A stretch of 49,051 bases of DNA from Candidatus Bathyarchaeota archaeon BA2 (GCA_001399795.1 LIHK01000017.1:1-49051), one strand, 5' to 3'. Shown: positions 33,613 to 42,839, counted from the stretch's first letter. Notes: generated by a model not told the origin, from the sequence alone. A program made the numbers and translations.

Positions 33613-34336
33613 GTTTTGCCACGACTTCAACTGGGCATCCTTTAGGAAGATGTATTTTATTTTGCCAATAGTCTCCGATGGTGATGAGGGAGTAAAATCC
33701 TGAAACTTCTGCCTTTGCCTTTTTAACAAGGTTTACAAGGGCTGCTTGGGTTTCCCCTGTCTTTATCATGTCGTCAACTATGAGCACGCTGTCCCTTCTC
33801 TTTAAAGCATCTTTCGGTATGTAAAGCGTCATGGTTACGCCCGAGTCCCTTAACACGTAGGTTTCTTCCAAAAAGGCTGGAACCCCAACTTCCTTGCTTC
33901 TCTTCGCTATTACCAAATCGACGCCCAACGAATTTGCAACAATAGCTGCGAGTGGTATTCCATCTACAGCCGCTGTTAGAACCTTTGTCACCCGCTTCCC
34001 GGCGAAGGCTGCAAGGGCGTGATGTGCTGCCTGTCTAAGTATGTTAAAATCGCCGATGATGAAAGTGTTGTCAAAATATCCATCTTCATTAAAGCGTATT
34101 CTTCGATGAAGCTCGGATTTCAAACCAACAAGCTTCGTCAAGATTTTCCAAAGTTCTCGGGCCCTCGAAGCATTTGGCAAGACGTGACCCTTAGTGTATC
34201 TGCTTAAAACAGTCACTGGCAAGTTGGTTTTGGCGGATAACTCCCGATAAGTATACTCCTTCTTGGCCGTTAGAAGCAATTCGACGGTCATCAACCGAAG
34301 CTTCAAATCCTCTACATGCGTGCTCATTCCCATCAT
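33599..34336 (-). CDS. GfcR-like transcriptional regulator with a phosphoribosyltransferase domain
   Basis: The protein has 245 aa from ATG 34336. The longer frame to 34435 would begin upstream of the TATA box (CAATATATAATTT at 34394-34406, minus-strand promoter), so it is rejected as a start. Residues about 1-70 form a helix-turn-helix (YTYRELSAKTNLPVTVLSRY), and the rest is a type I PRTase fold with the PRPP loop VLIVDDMIKTGETQ. This is the architecture of archaeal GfcR-type regulators, which respond to sugar-breakdown intermediates in haloarchaea, and of orotate-PRTase-like proteins. The target is unknown. Confidence 0.82.
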   Translation of the reverse strand: MMGMSTHVEDLKLRLMTVELLLTAKKEYTYRELSAKTNLPVTVLSRYTKGHVLPNASRARELWKILTKLVGLKSELHRRIRFNEDGYFDNTFIIGDFNILRQAAHHALAAFAGKRVTKVLTAAVDGIPLAAIVANSLGVDLVIAKRSKEVGVPAFLEETYVLRDSGVTMTLYIPKDALKRRDSVLIVDDMIKTGETQAALVNLVKKAKAEVSGFYSLITIGDYWQNKIHLPKGCPVEVVAKLTPK

Positions 34337-34684
34337 TCCTTTGAACAATAACAAATCAAAAGTGAAGTTGCAACTATGTATTTTTAACTTGAGCAATATA
34401 TAATTTCCGTATGCTTGGAACAACTTCGAAAACACTTCGGTTATGCAATGGGATAAAAACGTCTTTTATTACAAAACAACTTAAAATCACGCACCCATAA
34501 TCATTTAGACTTCGATTCGAAACAAATTTTTCTAGCGAGATTCTAAAAACATGGCGGCCCACGTAAATTCAAATCCCGATTTAAATTCCCACATTGAGCA
34601 TCTACATGTAGCAATGCCAAGGCGATAACCCCTTTCAATTTACCTGCTTCCGAGCTTTCTTTTTAGTTTAAATATCTTTCCGCT
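34337..34684. other. Gene-free spacer between the GfcR-like and winged-helix regulators
   Basis: The spacer contains the minus-strand TATA box at 34394-34406 and a plus-strand TATA box (GTTTAAATAT, 34666-34675) for the next gene. GGCGGCCCACGTAAATTCAAATCCCG pieces near 34552-34580 resemble part of a tRNA T arm but no cloverleaf can be drawn. Nothing else is evident. Confidence 0.4.
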
Positions 34685-34714
34685 AATTTTACACTTTAGC
34701 TGAAGTGTAAAATT
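34685..34714. promoter_or_regulatory. Large palindrome at the promoter of the winged-helix regulator
   Basis: Arms AATTTTACACTT and AAGTGTAAAATT pair perfectly over 12 bp around TAGCTG. The palindrome lies between the TATA box (34666-34675) and the GTG start (34723), where transcription should begin. It is a strong candidate for an autorepression operator of the adjacent regulator. Confidence 0.6.
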
Positions 34715-34722
34715 TAGTCGGG

Positions 34723-35064
34723 GTGTCAACATCGACGTATGAAAAAACTTTCTTTGTGAAATACTTGGGAGACTCACCCTACATAAAGGTGTTAGACTAC
34801 TTCATGGCCAATGATATCTATGACTGCTCATTGCAGGATGTGGCTGACGCAACAGAACTATCCAGAAACACAGTGCGCAAGGCAATAAAAGAAATGCTGG
34901 AACTTAAAATCATAAAACAGACAAGAAATGTGGGCAGGGCAAAAATGTTCCAGATAGACAAGGGAAACCAGTACGTAAGGCACTTAATAAAACTTGACCT
35001 CAACCTATCCAAGCAGTATTCTGATAGGCTAGAAAGAAAAGTTGAGGCGATAGCAGAGAAATAG
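34723..35064 (+). CDS. Winged helix-turn-helix transcriptional regulator
   Basis: The protein has 113 aa with a GTG start. After a short N-terminal segment (YEKTFFVKYLGDSPYIKVLD), residues about 35-80 form a winged helix (SLQDVADATELSRNTVRKAI, then KEMLELKIIKQTRNVGRAKM). A C-terminal helix (LNLSKQYSDRLERKVEAIAE) may dimerise. It resembles small archaeal ArsR/MarR-like repressors. The 12-bp-arm palindrome just upstream suggests autorepression. No gene follows in the same direction, so its wider targets are elsewhere. Confidence 0.8.
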   Translation: MSTSTYEKTFFVKYLGDSPYIKVLDYFMANDIYDCSLQDVADATELSRNTVRKAIKEMLELKIIKQTRNVGRAKMFQIDKGNQYVRHLIKLDLNLSKQYSDRLERKVEAIAEK

Positions 35065-35126
35065 TAACCCTTCCTTTCTTCGTAAGCCCGAAAAGACGAT
35101 TATATAAAAAGACCGGAAATGAATGG

Positions 35127-35219
35127 CGGGCCCGCGGGGATTTGAACCCCGGATCTCCGGCTTTCTCCTTCTCCAAGCAATAGAAGGCCGACGCCTTATC
35201 CTAACTAGGCCACGGGCCC
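35127..35219 (-). tRNA. tRNA-Arg (TCT) with one intron
   Basis: Acceptor GGGCCCG/CGGGCCC, D arm GCCT/AGGC, anticodon stem TCGGC/GCCGG, T arm CGGGG-TTCAAAT-CCCCG, discriminator G, and CCA encoded at 35124-35126. The anticodon loop is CTTCTA-A after removal of an 18-base intron (35163-35180) at the canonical 37/38 site, giving anticodon TCT and a mature length of 75. The D and acceptor arms resemble the tRNA-Arg(CCT) in this window. Confidence 0.95.
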
Positions 35220-35289
35220 AGGCTGTCATAGTTTAAGAATTGGGTAAATATAATCTTTCATTTAACTTGTGTTTTGAGCTTTTCCTTGC

Positions 35290-38181
35290 CTATTCGATGT
35301 AGATTGCAGGGCGATACGGTCTGGCTGATTCAGCCTTTCTCTTTGGGTCGTGGCGTTGCGGATCATCTTCACGATAAGTTTGGACTTTAGCGTTGAATTC
35401 TTTTTCGAAGAAGCTTTCAGCTTCGCTCAATGCTTGGCTCTCGTCCACGGCTCCAACTTTTAATCTTCTATGTTTTTTGTCACTGGGCATCATGTTAATT
35501 TCTTCAATGACTTGGCTGGCAAATTTGGCAACTTTTTCCGCTATCCTTTTCAGGTCCGGATCTGTCATCAGTTCCTTCATCAAATTGCTTAAGGCAACTT
35601 TGGTGGAAATTGCCTTTTCAAGCATTGTCAAGTAGACTTTCCATTTCCATGACGCTGCGGAATAGTAGCAGATTTTCTTTGGCACCATTTTTGTTGCTCG
35701 AAGTATGTTCGAAGTATCTTCCAATACGTTTTCAATTAAACTTTCAGTTTCCTCGGCTTTCAGGTTAACTTTCTTTTCATCGGATATAGGCCATTCAGCC
35801 AAGGAGACAAAGCCTTCTTTTCCAATTTTGTTCCATGTTTCCTCGCAGATGTATGGTGCAAAGGGGGCTAGCAAGCGTATCCAAATCTCCAAAGCCTCTT
35901 TCAGGACCTTCGAGTCTGTTCTTTCCTTTCTTCGAACGTACCAACGAAAGTCGTTCCAAACTTCGAAGAGCGCGTTTTCTGTGGCTGTCCTAGTTTTTAA
36001 CGTTTCTATGCTTTCTGTCACCTTTTTTATTCGGTGTTGAAGCACACTGATAAGCCATTCTTCTAGGTGCCCTACCTCCTCTTCTTTCGCCGTTTCGATT
36101 ATGCTGTTGGCTAGGTTGTGGAAGCCTTGAATTTTGCCCCTAACGTCCCTTACATTTTCTCTTCTCCAGTCTGGGTCGTCCATTCCTTCTCCGCCCAGCA
36201 GTAATGCGCAGCGTGTTGCGTCTGCCCCGTATTGGTTTATGGCGTTTCTCAGGGTTACGAAGTTGCCCTTTGATTTTGACATTTTATTTCCTTCGATGCT
36301 TAGAACACCGTTTACGCCTATGCCCTTGGGCAAGTATTCTGGAAACAGCGCTACGTGTTGGAAGAGGAAGAAGGTTAAATGGTTTGGAACCAGTTCTTTT
36401 GCTGAAATTCTTAGGTCCACTGGATACCAGTATAGGAACTCGGTTCGCATCCCCTCCAAAACTTCACGGTTTATGTGTGATTTCTCAGCTATTTTTTTGA
36501 TGTTGCCTTTGCCATAGAATAGGTAGTCGAATACTTCTTCGGTCAGTTGCTCCGCCTTTATGTCATATTCTCTTATGTGCTTGTTTATTGTGTAGAAAGC
36601 CATGTAAACCGTTGAGTCGCTTAGGGTTTCCACGATCCAGCCCGGGCTCCAAGGTAGTGGCGTGCCTAAACCGGTTTTTCTTGCGCAAGGCCACTCTCTC
36701 AGCCAGTCAATTATGTTGAGAAACCATTGTATTGCTGATTCTGGATAGATTTTGGCTTGATTCAGCGCTTCCTTTGTCTTTTCCTTCCAAGCTTCATCTG
36801 AGTATTTTAGAAACCACTGTTCCTCAAGGACCTTAACTATGCAAGGGGTCATACAGCGACAGACAACTGGCTGGGGCAAATCGTACATAGAATCTGATAC
36901 GCCCCTCTCCCTAAAGTCGCGAATCAAACTTTCCTTTACTTCATAAACCATTCTGCCGGAATAATCACCGCAGATATCCTTCAAAACACCGTTGTGAAAC
37001 TCCTTTTTGTAAAGCAATTTCGTTGCTTCCTCAGCCTTAGAATCATACTGATCCTTTACTCCCATTTGCTCCACTAGCTCTACGGCTGGATGTTCCCCAA
37101 AGCCCTCCACGCGAATCATGGAAATAGATTCTATTTTCTTCACCTCATCGGGATCTATGCCAAACTCTTTCAGCAACTCAGGCTTTTCCTGCAAGTCTCT
37201 TAACGCCAAGTAGTCATAGGGCGCGTGGGCGGGGACGCTGTACACGACTCCAGTTGCGTTGGCGGGGCTTACGAACCATCCAGGCAGTATCAGCATTTTT
37301 CTGTCGCTTAGTGGGCTTAAGAAATGTTTTCCGATGATTTCTTTGCCCTTGAATCTGCTGACGGTCTTGACTTTTCTTTGCTGTTCTTTCAGTTTGTTGG
37401 CTGCAATTTCGCTGATGATCCATTGCTCGCCGTTGACGCGGGCTTTAACATAGTCGGCGTCAGGGTGTATCCACATGTTTGTCACGCCGTAGATGGTTTC
37501 GGGTCTGAAGGTGGCTGCGGGAAGGTAGGCATCGTCCATTTTGAACTTCATGAGTGTGTATTCTTCGGGTGCGACTCCTTCTCCAACTTGGCGGTCATGG
37601 TCTCCTGTGGGGCTTTCATCGTGGGGACACCAAACCACTGGGTATGTTCCTTGGACGATGTACCCTTTTTCTCGCAGTCGCTCGCATTGCCACTCGATAA
37701 ACTTGCTGAAAGTTGGATAGAGAGAGGTTGTGTGAAATTCCCTTCTCCAGTCTATTGAAAAACCTATGCGTTTTACGGCTTCCCGGCTCTGCTCCGTGTA
37801 GTATGAAGCCATACAAGCTGGGTCAACGAACTTTTTCAAGTCTTCCTCTGAAACTCCGTCGACTTCCCTTAAAGCACGGATGAAATCTTCGTCTCCAGTT
37901 TTCACCCGCTCGCTTGCCCCGGCTATGGTTTCGCCGGTCCAGTGCCAAGCCCAGGGAAACAAGACATTGTAACCTTGCATCCTCTTGAAACGGGCGTAGG
38001 CGTCGACGCGGGTGGCCGTGAAGCCGTGTCCCACGTGTAGTGGACCGTTCATGTAGGAGAAGGGAAAAGTGACCATACACTTTTTTCTGGACGGGTCTGG
38101 ATCAGCCTCAAAAATTTTAGCTTCTTCCCAAGCTTTTCGCCACTTTTCTTCAATCTGCCCTAAAACTTCCATGACAGCCAC
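35290..38181 (-). CDS. leuS: Leucyl-tRNA synthetase (archaeal type)
   Basis: The protein has 963 aa, a normal length. It is a class I enzyme charging tRNA-Leu. The HIGH box reads HVGHG (about residue 48), with PFSYMNGPLHVGHGFTATRV around it. KMSKS is intact in SIEGNKMSKSKGNFVTLRNA. The CP1 editing domain includes TFRPETIYGVTNMWIHPDAD. The C-terminus is the archaeal extension that binds the long variable arm. It lies 60 bases downstream of the alaS pieces on the same strand. Confidence 0.97.
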   Translation of the reverse strand: MAVMEVLGQIEEKWRKAWEEAKIFEADPDPSRKKCMVTFPFSYMNGPLHVGHGFTATRVDAYARFKRMQGYNVLFPWAWHWTGETIAGASERVKTGDEDFIRALREVDGVSEEDLKKFVDPACMASYYTEQSREAVKRIGFSIDWRREFHTTSLYPTFSKFIEWQCERLREKGYIVQGTYPVVWCPHDESPTGDHDRQVGEGVAPEEYTLMKFKMDDAYLPAATFRPETIYGVTNMWIHPDADYVKARVNGEQWIISEIAANKLKEQQRKVKTVSRFKGKEIIGKHFLSPLSDRKMLILPGWFVSPANATGVVYSVPAHAPYDYLALRDLQEKPELLKEFGIDPDEVKKIESISMIRVEGFGEHPAVELVEQMGVKDQYDSKAEEATKLLYKKEFHNGVLKDICGDYSGRMVYEVKESLIRDFRERGVSDSMYDLPQPVVCRCMTPCIVKVLEEQWFLKYSDEAWKEKTKEALNQAKIYPESAIQWFLNIIDWLREWPCARKTGLGTPLPWSPGWIVETLSDSTVYMAFYTINKHIREYDIKAEQLTEEVFDYLFYGKGNIKKIAEKSHINREVLEGMRTEFLYWYPVDLRISAKELVPNHLTFFLFQHVALFPEYLPKGIGVNGVLSIEGNKMSKSKGNFVTLRNAINQYGADATRCALLLGGEGMDDPDWRRENVRDVRGKIQGFHNLANSIIETAKEEEVGHLEEWLISVLQHRIKKVTESIETLKTRTATENALFEVWNDFRWYVRRKERTDSKVLKEALEIWIRLLAPFAPYICEETWNKIGKEGFVSLAEWPISDEKKVNLKAEETESLIENVLEDTSNILRATKMVPKKICYYSAASWKWKVYLTMLEKAISTKVALSNLMKELMTDPDLKRIAEKVAKFASQVIEEINMMPSDKKHRRLKVGAVDESQALSEAESFFEKEFNAKVQTYREDDPQRHDPKRKAESARPYRPAIYIE

Positions 38182-38241
38182 TGGAACACCTTGAGAATTA
38201 AAAGTTTTGTTAGTCTCTGGAGAGAAAACTATCCCTCATGT

Positions 38242-39510
38242 TTAGCACCGCCAACTGAAGGAGCGAACTTTCTTTAATCTCTTGCTCTTTTTTTCCAGCT
38301 GTTTTTTTACGACTTCTTCAGCTTTCGCTAACGCGTCTGGGACCTTCTTGACTTGGGTTCCGCCTCCCTGAGCAAAGTCTGGTCTGCCGCTGCCTCCGCC
38401 CCCTAGCACAGACGCTGCCTCACCTGCAATTTCACTTGAGTCTATGCCCCGTTTTATCGCTTTTTTTCCAGCCATTACCACAATTCTTGCAGTTTTTCTG
38501 TCGGCTCCATGGAACACAGCAACCGTTTCTGGATTTTTTTTAACCAGTTCGCTGGCTGTTTTGATCATGAGGTCAACATCAAGTTTTTCAAACTCTTGTT
38601 TCACAAATTTTATTCCGTCAATTGGCTTTGCTACTCTGAGTTCTAGGCTTCTTTCGCTGACGGCAAATTGTTCGATGAGACGCTCTCTTTCACGTCGAGT
38701 TTCTTTCCATTCCTTGACGAGGCGTTTCGTGGCTTCTTCCAGTTTTTCAAGAGGCGCATTCAGTAACTCAGAAATTTTCCACAGCGATTTCTCCTTTTCC
38801 TGTACGGCTTCTAGGGCTGGGAGTCCAGCGCTGAACACGATTCTTTCGACGCCGTCCTGAATTCTTTCTGTGTGAACGATTTTTATGAACCCTATTTCTC
38901 CAGTGTTTTTCAGGTGTGTTCCTCCGCAGGCTTCAACTTCCCAGTCTCCGGATTTCACGACGCGGATTTCTCTCCCAGGCACCACGCCTCCTTGATATAG
39001 TCTAAAGCCGTAGCGTTTTTCTGCTTCTTCTCGTGGCACCCAGGCTGTTTCAACTGGTATGTTCCGTGCCACCGCTTGGTTTACCAGCCTTTCAATCTCA
39101 TGTATTTCGTCTAAGGTTAGTCGCCTGAAGTGGGAAATATCTATTCTAGACCTTTCAACATCTTTTTGGGCTCCAGCCTGCCAGACATGTTCTCCGAGTA
39201 CGCGCCTAGCGGCTCCCACAAGAACGTGAGTTGCTGTGTGATGCTTCATTAGGCTGTTTCGGTGTTCCCAGTCAATGGCTCCAACTACTTTGCTTCCTTC
39301 TTTGGGCACCAACCCCTTTATGACGTGAACGATGACGTTTCCGATTTTTTGGACACCCACAACCTCTGATCGGGTCTTATCAAATTTTAGATAGCCATGG
39401 TCCGCTGGCTGTCCTCCTCCCTCGGGATAAAACGCCGTTTTTTCTAGTACAATGTACTTATCCTTTAAGACTCGGAGAACCTTTGCTTCAAATTCTCTGA
39501 GCGTCTTCAT
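38242..39510 (-). CDS. alaS: Alanyl-tRNA synthetase, editing/C-terminal half (separate frame)
   Basis: The frame has 422 aa. It starts MKTLREFEAKVLRV and then PEGGGQPAD, which in ordinary archaeal AlaRS is the internal beginning of the editing region. Editing metal ligands are present: HHTATHVL (HxxxH) and CGGTH (CxxxH). The C-Ala oligomerisation part ends GGGGSGRPDFAQGGGTQ and a lysine-rich tail. The frame overlaps the catalytic half by 23 bases. Inserting one base near 39505 would join the two, so this is either a genuine two-subunit AlaRS, as in Nanoarchaeum, or a one-base deletion. Confidence 0.9.
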   Translation of the reverse strand: MKTLREFEAKVLRVLKDKYIVLEKTAFYPEGGGQPADHGYLKFDKTRSEVVGVQKIGNVIVHVIKGLVPKEGSKVVGAIDWEHRNSLMKHHTATHVLVGAARRVLGEHVWQAGAQKDVERSRIDISHFRRLTLDEIHEIERLVNQAVARNIPVETAWVPREEAEKRYGFRLYQGGVVPGREIRVVKSGDWEVEACGGTHLKNTGEIGFIKIVHTERIQDGVERIVFSAGLPALEAVQEKEKSLWKISELLNAPLEKLEEATKRLVKEWKETRRERERLIEQFAVSERSLELRVAKPIDGIKFVKQEFEKLDVDLMIKTASELVKKNPETVAVFHGADRKTARIVVMAGKKAIKRGIDSSEIAGEAASVLGGGGSGRPDFAQGGGTQVKKVPDALAKAEEVVKKQLEKKSKRLKKVRSFSWRC

Positions 39511-41053
39511 AGTAGAGCATCTGAGTCTCGGGAAGTTCTGAAACTAAGGCTTCTAGTCCTTCTATTTTCTCCACTTCTCGCGGTGGAGGCGCTTGGATGT
39601 GTCTCTCGGCAACCTCTGCATAGAAGTTCTCAGGAACCTTCACCTGAAATCCCTCGCCCCCAGCTGTTTCCTCAACCACCTCTGGAGGAAGACCGTGGGA
39701 ATCGTAAAGTTCTACTAATTTTTCTGTTGGAATAGTGGAAAGTCCTTTAGCTTTCAAATCTTGAGTTATCCTTTTCACAAGCAAGCGTCCTCTTTTGAGG
39801 GTTTGCTTGAACTTATCTTGCTCCACCGAGAGCATTTCTAATACGTTATCTCGCATTTCTTTTAGGCGTGGAAAATCTCGCGACCAATAAGCAATCTGCA
39901 AGTCAATGATGTCAAGTAGTTTTTCCTCAATTGCAAGCATTCTAAGCAGGCGGTAGGTTCTGCGAAGCATTAGCCTAGTTAAGTATCCTTCACGAACGTT
40001 GGAGGGCACAATTCCCTCGGCAAGCATGAAAGCTAGGCACCTTGTGTGATCCACAACAGCGAAGGCATTTTCGACTGGAATCAACGTCTTGTTGAGCTCG
40101 TCAAGGCTTATTCCAACTTGTTCTGCGACCCTTTCTCGAACCTCTGTTCGGTCAGCATTTTTTTTCAGGATCATTGCACCGGAGACTTCCGCTACCTTAG
40201 CCAGCAGTTTGTTGTCAACTCTGCTTATGCTTGCCATCCTCAAAACTTTGTCCAGAATGGCCCCATACACTGCGTGGAAGCAACTAAGAGAGCCCTGTGA
40301 AAGCCAGGTGTATCTTTCGATTCCGTATCCTGTGTCAACGGTTCGTATGGGCAGTTCAATGAATTCACCGTTGACAACCTTGAACTTCATAAAAACTAGG
40401 GTGGAGAGTTCTAGTCCTCGGACAACTGTTTCAAGGTCTGGTCCCGCGTTTCCCCCGCCTGACCAAACGTCCTCTTTGTAAACGATTTCCTCAGATTTAA
40501 CTCCCAGCTCCTTTGTCAGAAACTCGTGGTGGTATCTCACGGTTTGGTCTTTCCAGTAGACTTCTTTGTCTGGGTAGTTGAAGGCGTGGTGTCCTCCCAT
40601 CTCAAAAATGGTTAGGTGTCGACCGAAGGTGGGTCCTACGTTGTCCACGTCCACAAATCTGATGCAGGGTTGGCTTATGACTAGGGGGTTAGCTGGTGGC
40701 GGAGTTATGCCGTTAGTAACGTAGGGTTGAAAGTCAACGATGCTTGCGGAGGTAAAGTAGAGGTCGTCTCTCCACCTAGCTACAACAGGATACGGTTTAA
40801 TCCTTTCGTGCCCATGCTTCTCGAAAAAAGATAGAAAGGCCTCCCGCGTCTTTTGAAAATTGTAACGTCTGCGAGTGGGTGGGTTATTGATAAAAGTTAT
40901 GGGTGCACAACCTTCCGGAGTTGATTCCCCGCAAGTTTTCTGATCTGGATTTTGTGTCCAGAAGTGCTCGCCACAAATCGGGCAGCGTTTTCGAACGTAT
41001 CCCAACTCGTCGAATAAGGGAACATGATACTCACTCTTTGGAAATCGTCTCAA
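39488..41053 (-). CDS. alaS: Alanyl-tRNA synthetase, catalytic/tRNA-recognition half (separate frame)
   Basis: The frame has 521 aa. It has the archaeal N-terminal zinc-type region (CPICGEHF...CGESTPEGC), the class II core with FTSASIVDFQPYV and EMGGHHAFNYPDKEVYWKDQ, and the tRNA-recognition helices. It ends LPETQMLYYEDAQRI, just where the fused enzyme would go on into the editing domain. It therefore can charge tRNA-Ala but would need the following gene for editing. The gene follows the ribosomal stalk operon on the same strand, after a 528-base gap. Confidence 0.92.
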   Translation of the reverse strand: MRRFPKSEYHVPLFDELGYVRKRCPICGEHFWTQNPDQKTCGESTPEGCAPITFINNPPTRRRYNFQKTREAFLSFFEKHGHERIKPYPVVARWRDDLYFTSASIVDFQPYVTNGITPPPANPLVISQPCIRFVDVDNVGPTFGRHLTIFEMGGHHAFNYPDKEVYWKDQTVRYHHEFLTKELGVKSEEIVYKEDVWSGGGNAGPDLETVVRGLELSTLVFMKFKVVNGEFIELPIRTVDTGYGIERYTWLSQGSLSCFHAVYGAILDKVLRMASISRVDNKLLAKVAEVSGAMILKKNADRTEVRERVAEQVGISLDELNKTLIPVENAFAVVDHTRCLAFMLAEGIVPSNVREGYLTRLMLRRTYRLLRMLAIEEKLLDIIDLQIAYWSRDFPRLKEMRDNVLEMLSVEQDKFKQTLKRGRLLVKRITQDLKAKGLSTIPTEKLVELYDSHGLPPEVVEETAGGEGFQVKVPENFYAEVAERHIQAPPPREVEKIEGLEALVSELPETQMLYYEDAQRI

Positions 41054-41581
41054 ACTTTATCCTCCAACAGACACGAAGTTAGGTGACTTCAAAATTAGAA
41101 GTTCAAAGAGGAAATTAAAGTGTTGTGTAATGTAACCTAAAATTTCCCCCTTTTCTTTCCTGCTCCTTGCACCTAAATTCTTTGACCTTCAACGATTCAA
41201 CTACTCAAACACCCTTGAGTATTATTGCAACTACCAAGGTAATGGTTGCAACTTGTTATAGGACAAGTCTATAAAAGGCATGGTGTAAAAGTTGGTGGCA
41301 CACTTCCGGCCGATAATAGAAAGTTGCTGAGAAAAAAGAGAGAGAAAGGAATTACTGGCGCCTTCCATGTACCTCCGACTTTTACAAAAACACGTATGGA
41401 AATTACTTCCATAAAAATCTTTCTATATTTTAATTCAGTTTTGGAGTGAAAATATTTATTGCTTTCAGTCATGTCATTATGCGGTCAATCAGGTTTCAAT
41501 ATACATATTTATTCGCTGTAAAATATCTGAAAAAGAGATAACAGTGTGAAGATACACTGCCTTCGAAAGTCTTCCATGCCG
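41054..41581. other. Gene-poor gap between L12 and alaS with an inverted repeat
   Basis: No convincing gene. Short frames on both strands (41246-41449 and 41269-41472) cover the same bases and match nothing. GTAAAAGTTGGTGGCAC (41287-41303) and GTACCTCCGACTTTTAC (41370-41386) form an imperfect 17-bp inverted repeat with three mismatches around about 66 bases. TTATAG/CTATAA and two TTGCAACT copies lie just before. It could be a structured RNA or a small decayed element. Confidence 0.4.
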
Positions 41582-41899
41582 TTATCCGAACAGGGCTCCG
41601 AGACCTTCCAGTGCAGCTTCCTCTTTCGCCTTCTCCTCTTCCTCTTTCTTCTTCTCCTCTTTTGCTGGTTTTTCCTCTGCAGCTTGCGCAGGAGCCGTGG
41701 GTGCCGGTGTTGCAGTTATGAACGCTGGCGGGGTTTTGATTGCTTCGTCGATGTTAACTTCGGCTAGGGAGGCCACAAGAGCTTTTAGTCTGACAGGGTC
41801 TGCGTTTATGCCCGCGGCTGTGAGTACTTCTGTTAGATTCTTTTCGTTGATTTCCTTTCCAGCTTTGTGTAGAAGCATTGCGGCGTATATGTATTCCAT
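41582..41899 (-). CDS. rpl12: Ribosomal protein L12/P1, stalk protein
   Basis: The protein has 105 aa from ATG 41899; GGAGGG lies 6-8 bases upstream of this ATG, while the ATG at 41914 has no such site. The N-terminal helical dimer domain ([20 protein letters not shown]) is followed by an A/P-rich hinge, a K/E-rich region and the factor-binding end GLGALFG. It recruits translation GTPases to the ribosome. It is the last gene of the L11-L1-P0-L12 operon. Confidence 0.95.
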   Translation of the reverse strand: MEYIYAAMLLHKAGKEINEKNLTEVLTAAGINADPVRLKALVASLAEVNIDEAIKTPPAFITATPAPTAPAQAAEEKPAKEEKKKEEEEKAKEEAALEGLGALFG

Positions 41900-41936
41900 G
41901 TTCTTTCCCTCCATCTTTTTCCATTATACTTCCTTT

Positions 41937-42830
41937 TCAACTTTTCTGAACAGAGCTTACGGATACAGCTTTTTCACTGACCGTGGCTAATCTCGAACTC
42001 AAACTTAACATTTCCGTATAAGCCTTTCTGATGAGGTTGGTGATCGTGTCGCGGGTCGGTGTGCCCGCGTTTAACGCCAGCTTGTACGCTTCATGATGGG
42101 CTGTTTGAAGAAGTAAGGCGATGTTCTCCGGAAGCGGATATACGGCTTTCAGCGACAGATTGAACGCATAAGCGTGGGCTTCCTCGACGCTTCGCCGAAA
42201 CTCATCCAAATCTAGTCGCAGTTGTTCTTCGGTTAGAATTAGTCCTTCATCATAAACAGCCTTCATGGTAAGCCCAACATCCACCGGCTTTACACCGAGC
42301 TTTGACAACACGCCCGCAAGCCTCGCTGTTATGATATCCCCCTTTTTTGCCACCAAGGTGTCGCGAGACACCCAAACGCTTCCAGCCTCTATTCTCGTGG
42401 GCAACCCCACGGCAGTGAATTGGCTTATGATGGGGCCTGGCGGAAGCCCCGTGTTTCCAGCATGAATGATCACGTCAAAGGCAGCTATATCCCCGGCCTT
42501 CGCGGTTGTTTTTACTCTGCTTTTTTCAAGGAGAATCACCAGCTTAAAGGGATTGAGGTTGGTGAAGAGAAAAATGTTGGATCCGCTTAAGTGTTCTTCC
42601 AAGTTTTCAATTCCAGGTTTTCCTTCGCGTTCGGCAATCGCCCTTTTCACTATGGTGTTTTTAACAACGCGAAGATGGACGCTTTTCTCCAGCTTTCTCC
42701 TCAATTCTTGAAGCTGGGCAGCCCTAACCTTTTGCAGACTGGCAATTCCAACGGCCTTGTATTGCTGTATGAGGCTTTTTATTTCTTTGGTCTCTTCAGC
42801 CTTTACCAACGTTGTTTGGCGGAGTGACAT
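41937..42830 (-). CDS. rplP0: Ribosomal protein P0 (L10 family), without acidic tail
   Basis: The protein has 297 aa. The rRNA-binding N-terminus (KAEETKEIKSLIQQYKAVGI) and the inserted archaeal domain (GPGGSP-like GLPPGPIISQFTAVGLPTRI) are present, as are the helices that carry L12 dimers (KAYTEMLSLSSRLATV). The protein then ends SEKAVSVSSVQKS, with no acidic stretch and no GLGALF-type end, which most archaeal P0 proteins share with L12. It forms the stalk base with L11. Confidence 0.93.
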   Translation of the reverse strand: MSLRQTTLVKAEETKEIKSLIQQYKAVGIASLQKVRAAQLQELRRKLEKSVHLRVVKNTIVKRAIAEREGKPGIENLEEHLSGSNIFLFTNLNPFKLVILLEKSRVKTTAKAGDIAAFDVIIHAGNTGLPPGPIISQFTAVGLPTRIEAGSVWVSRDTLVAKKGDIITARLAGVLSKLGVKPVDVGLTMKAVYDEGLILTEEQLRLDLDEFRRSVEEAHAYAFNLSLKAVYPLPENIALLLQTAHHEAYKLALNAGTPTRDTITNLIRKAYTEMLSLSSRLATVSEKAVSVSSVQKS

Positions 42831-42839
42831 GGGCTTCTC

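Noticed and set aside
34336-34435. Upstream extension of the GfcR-like gene to 34435
   Set aside because: The minus-strand TATA box at 34394-34406 lies inside it, and the extra residues look hydrophobic and unrelated to the family. The start at 34336 fits better.
41246-41472. Opposed short frames in the L12-alaS gap
   Set aside because: Both strands are open over the same palindromic bases, which an inverted repeat produces by itself. No homology seen.
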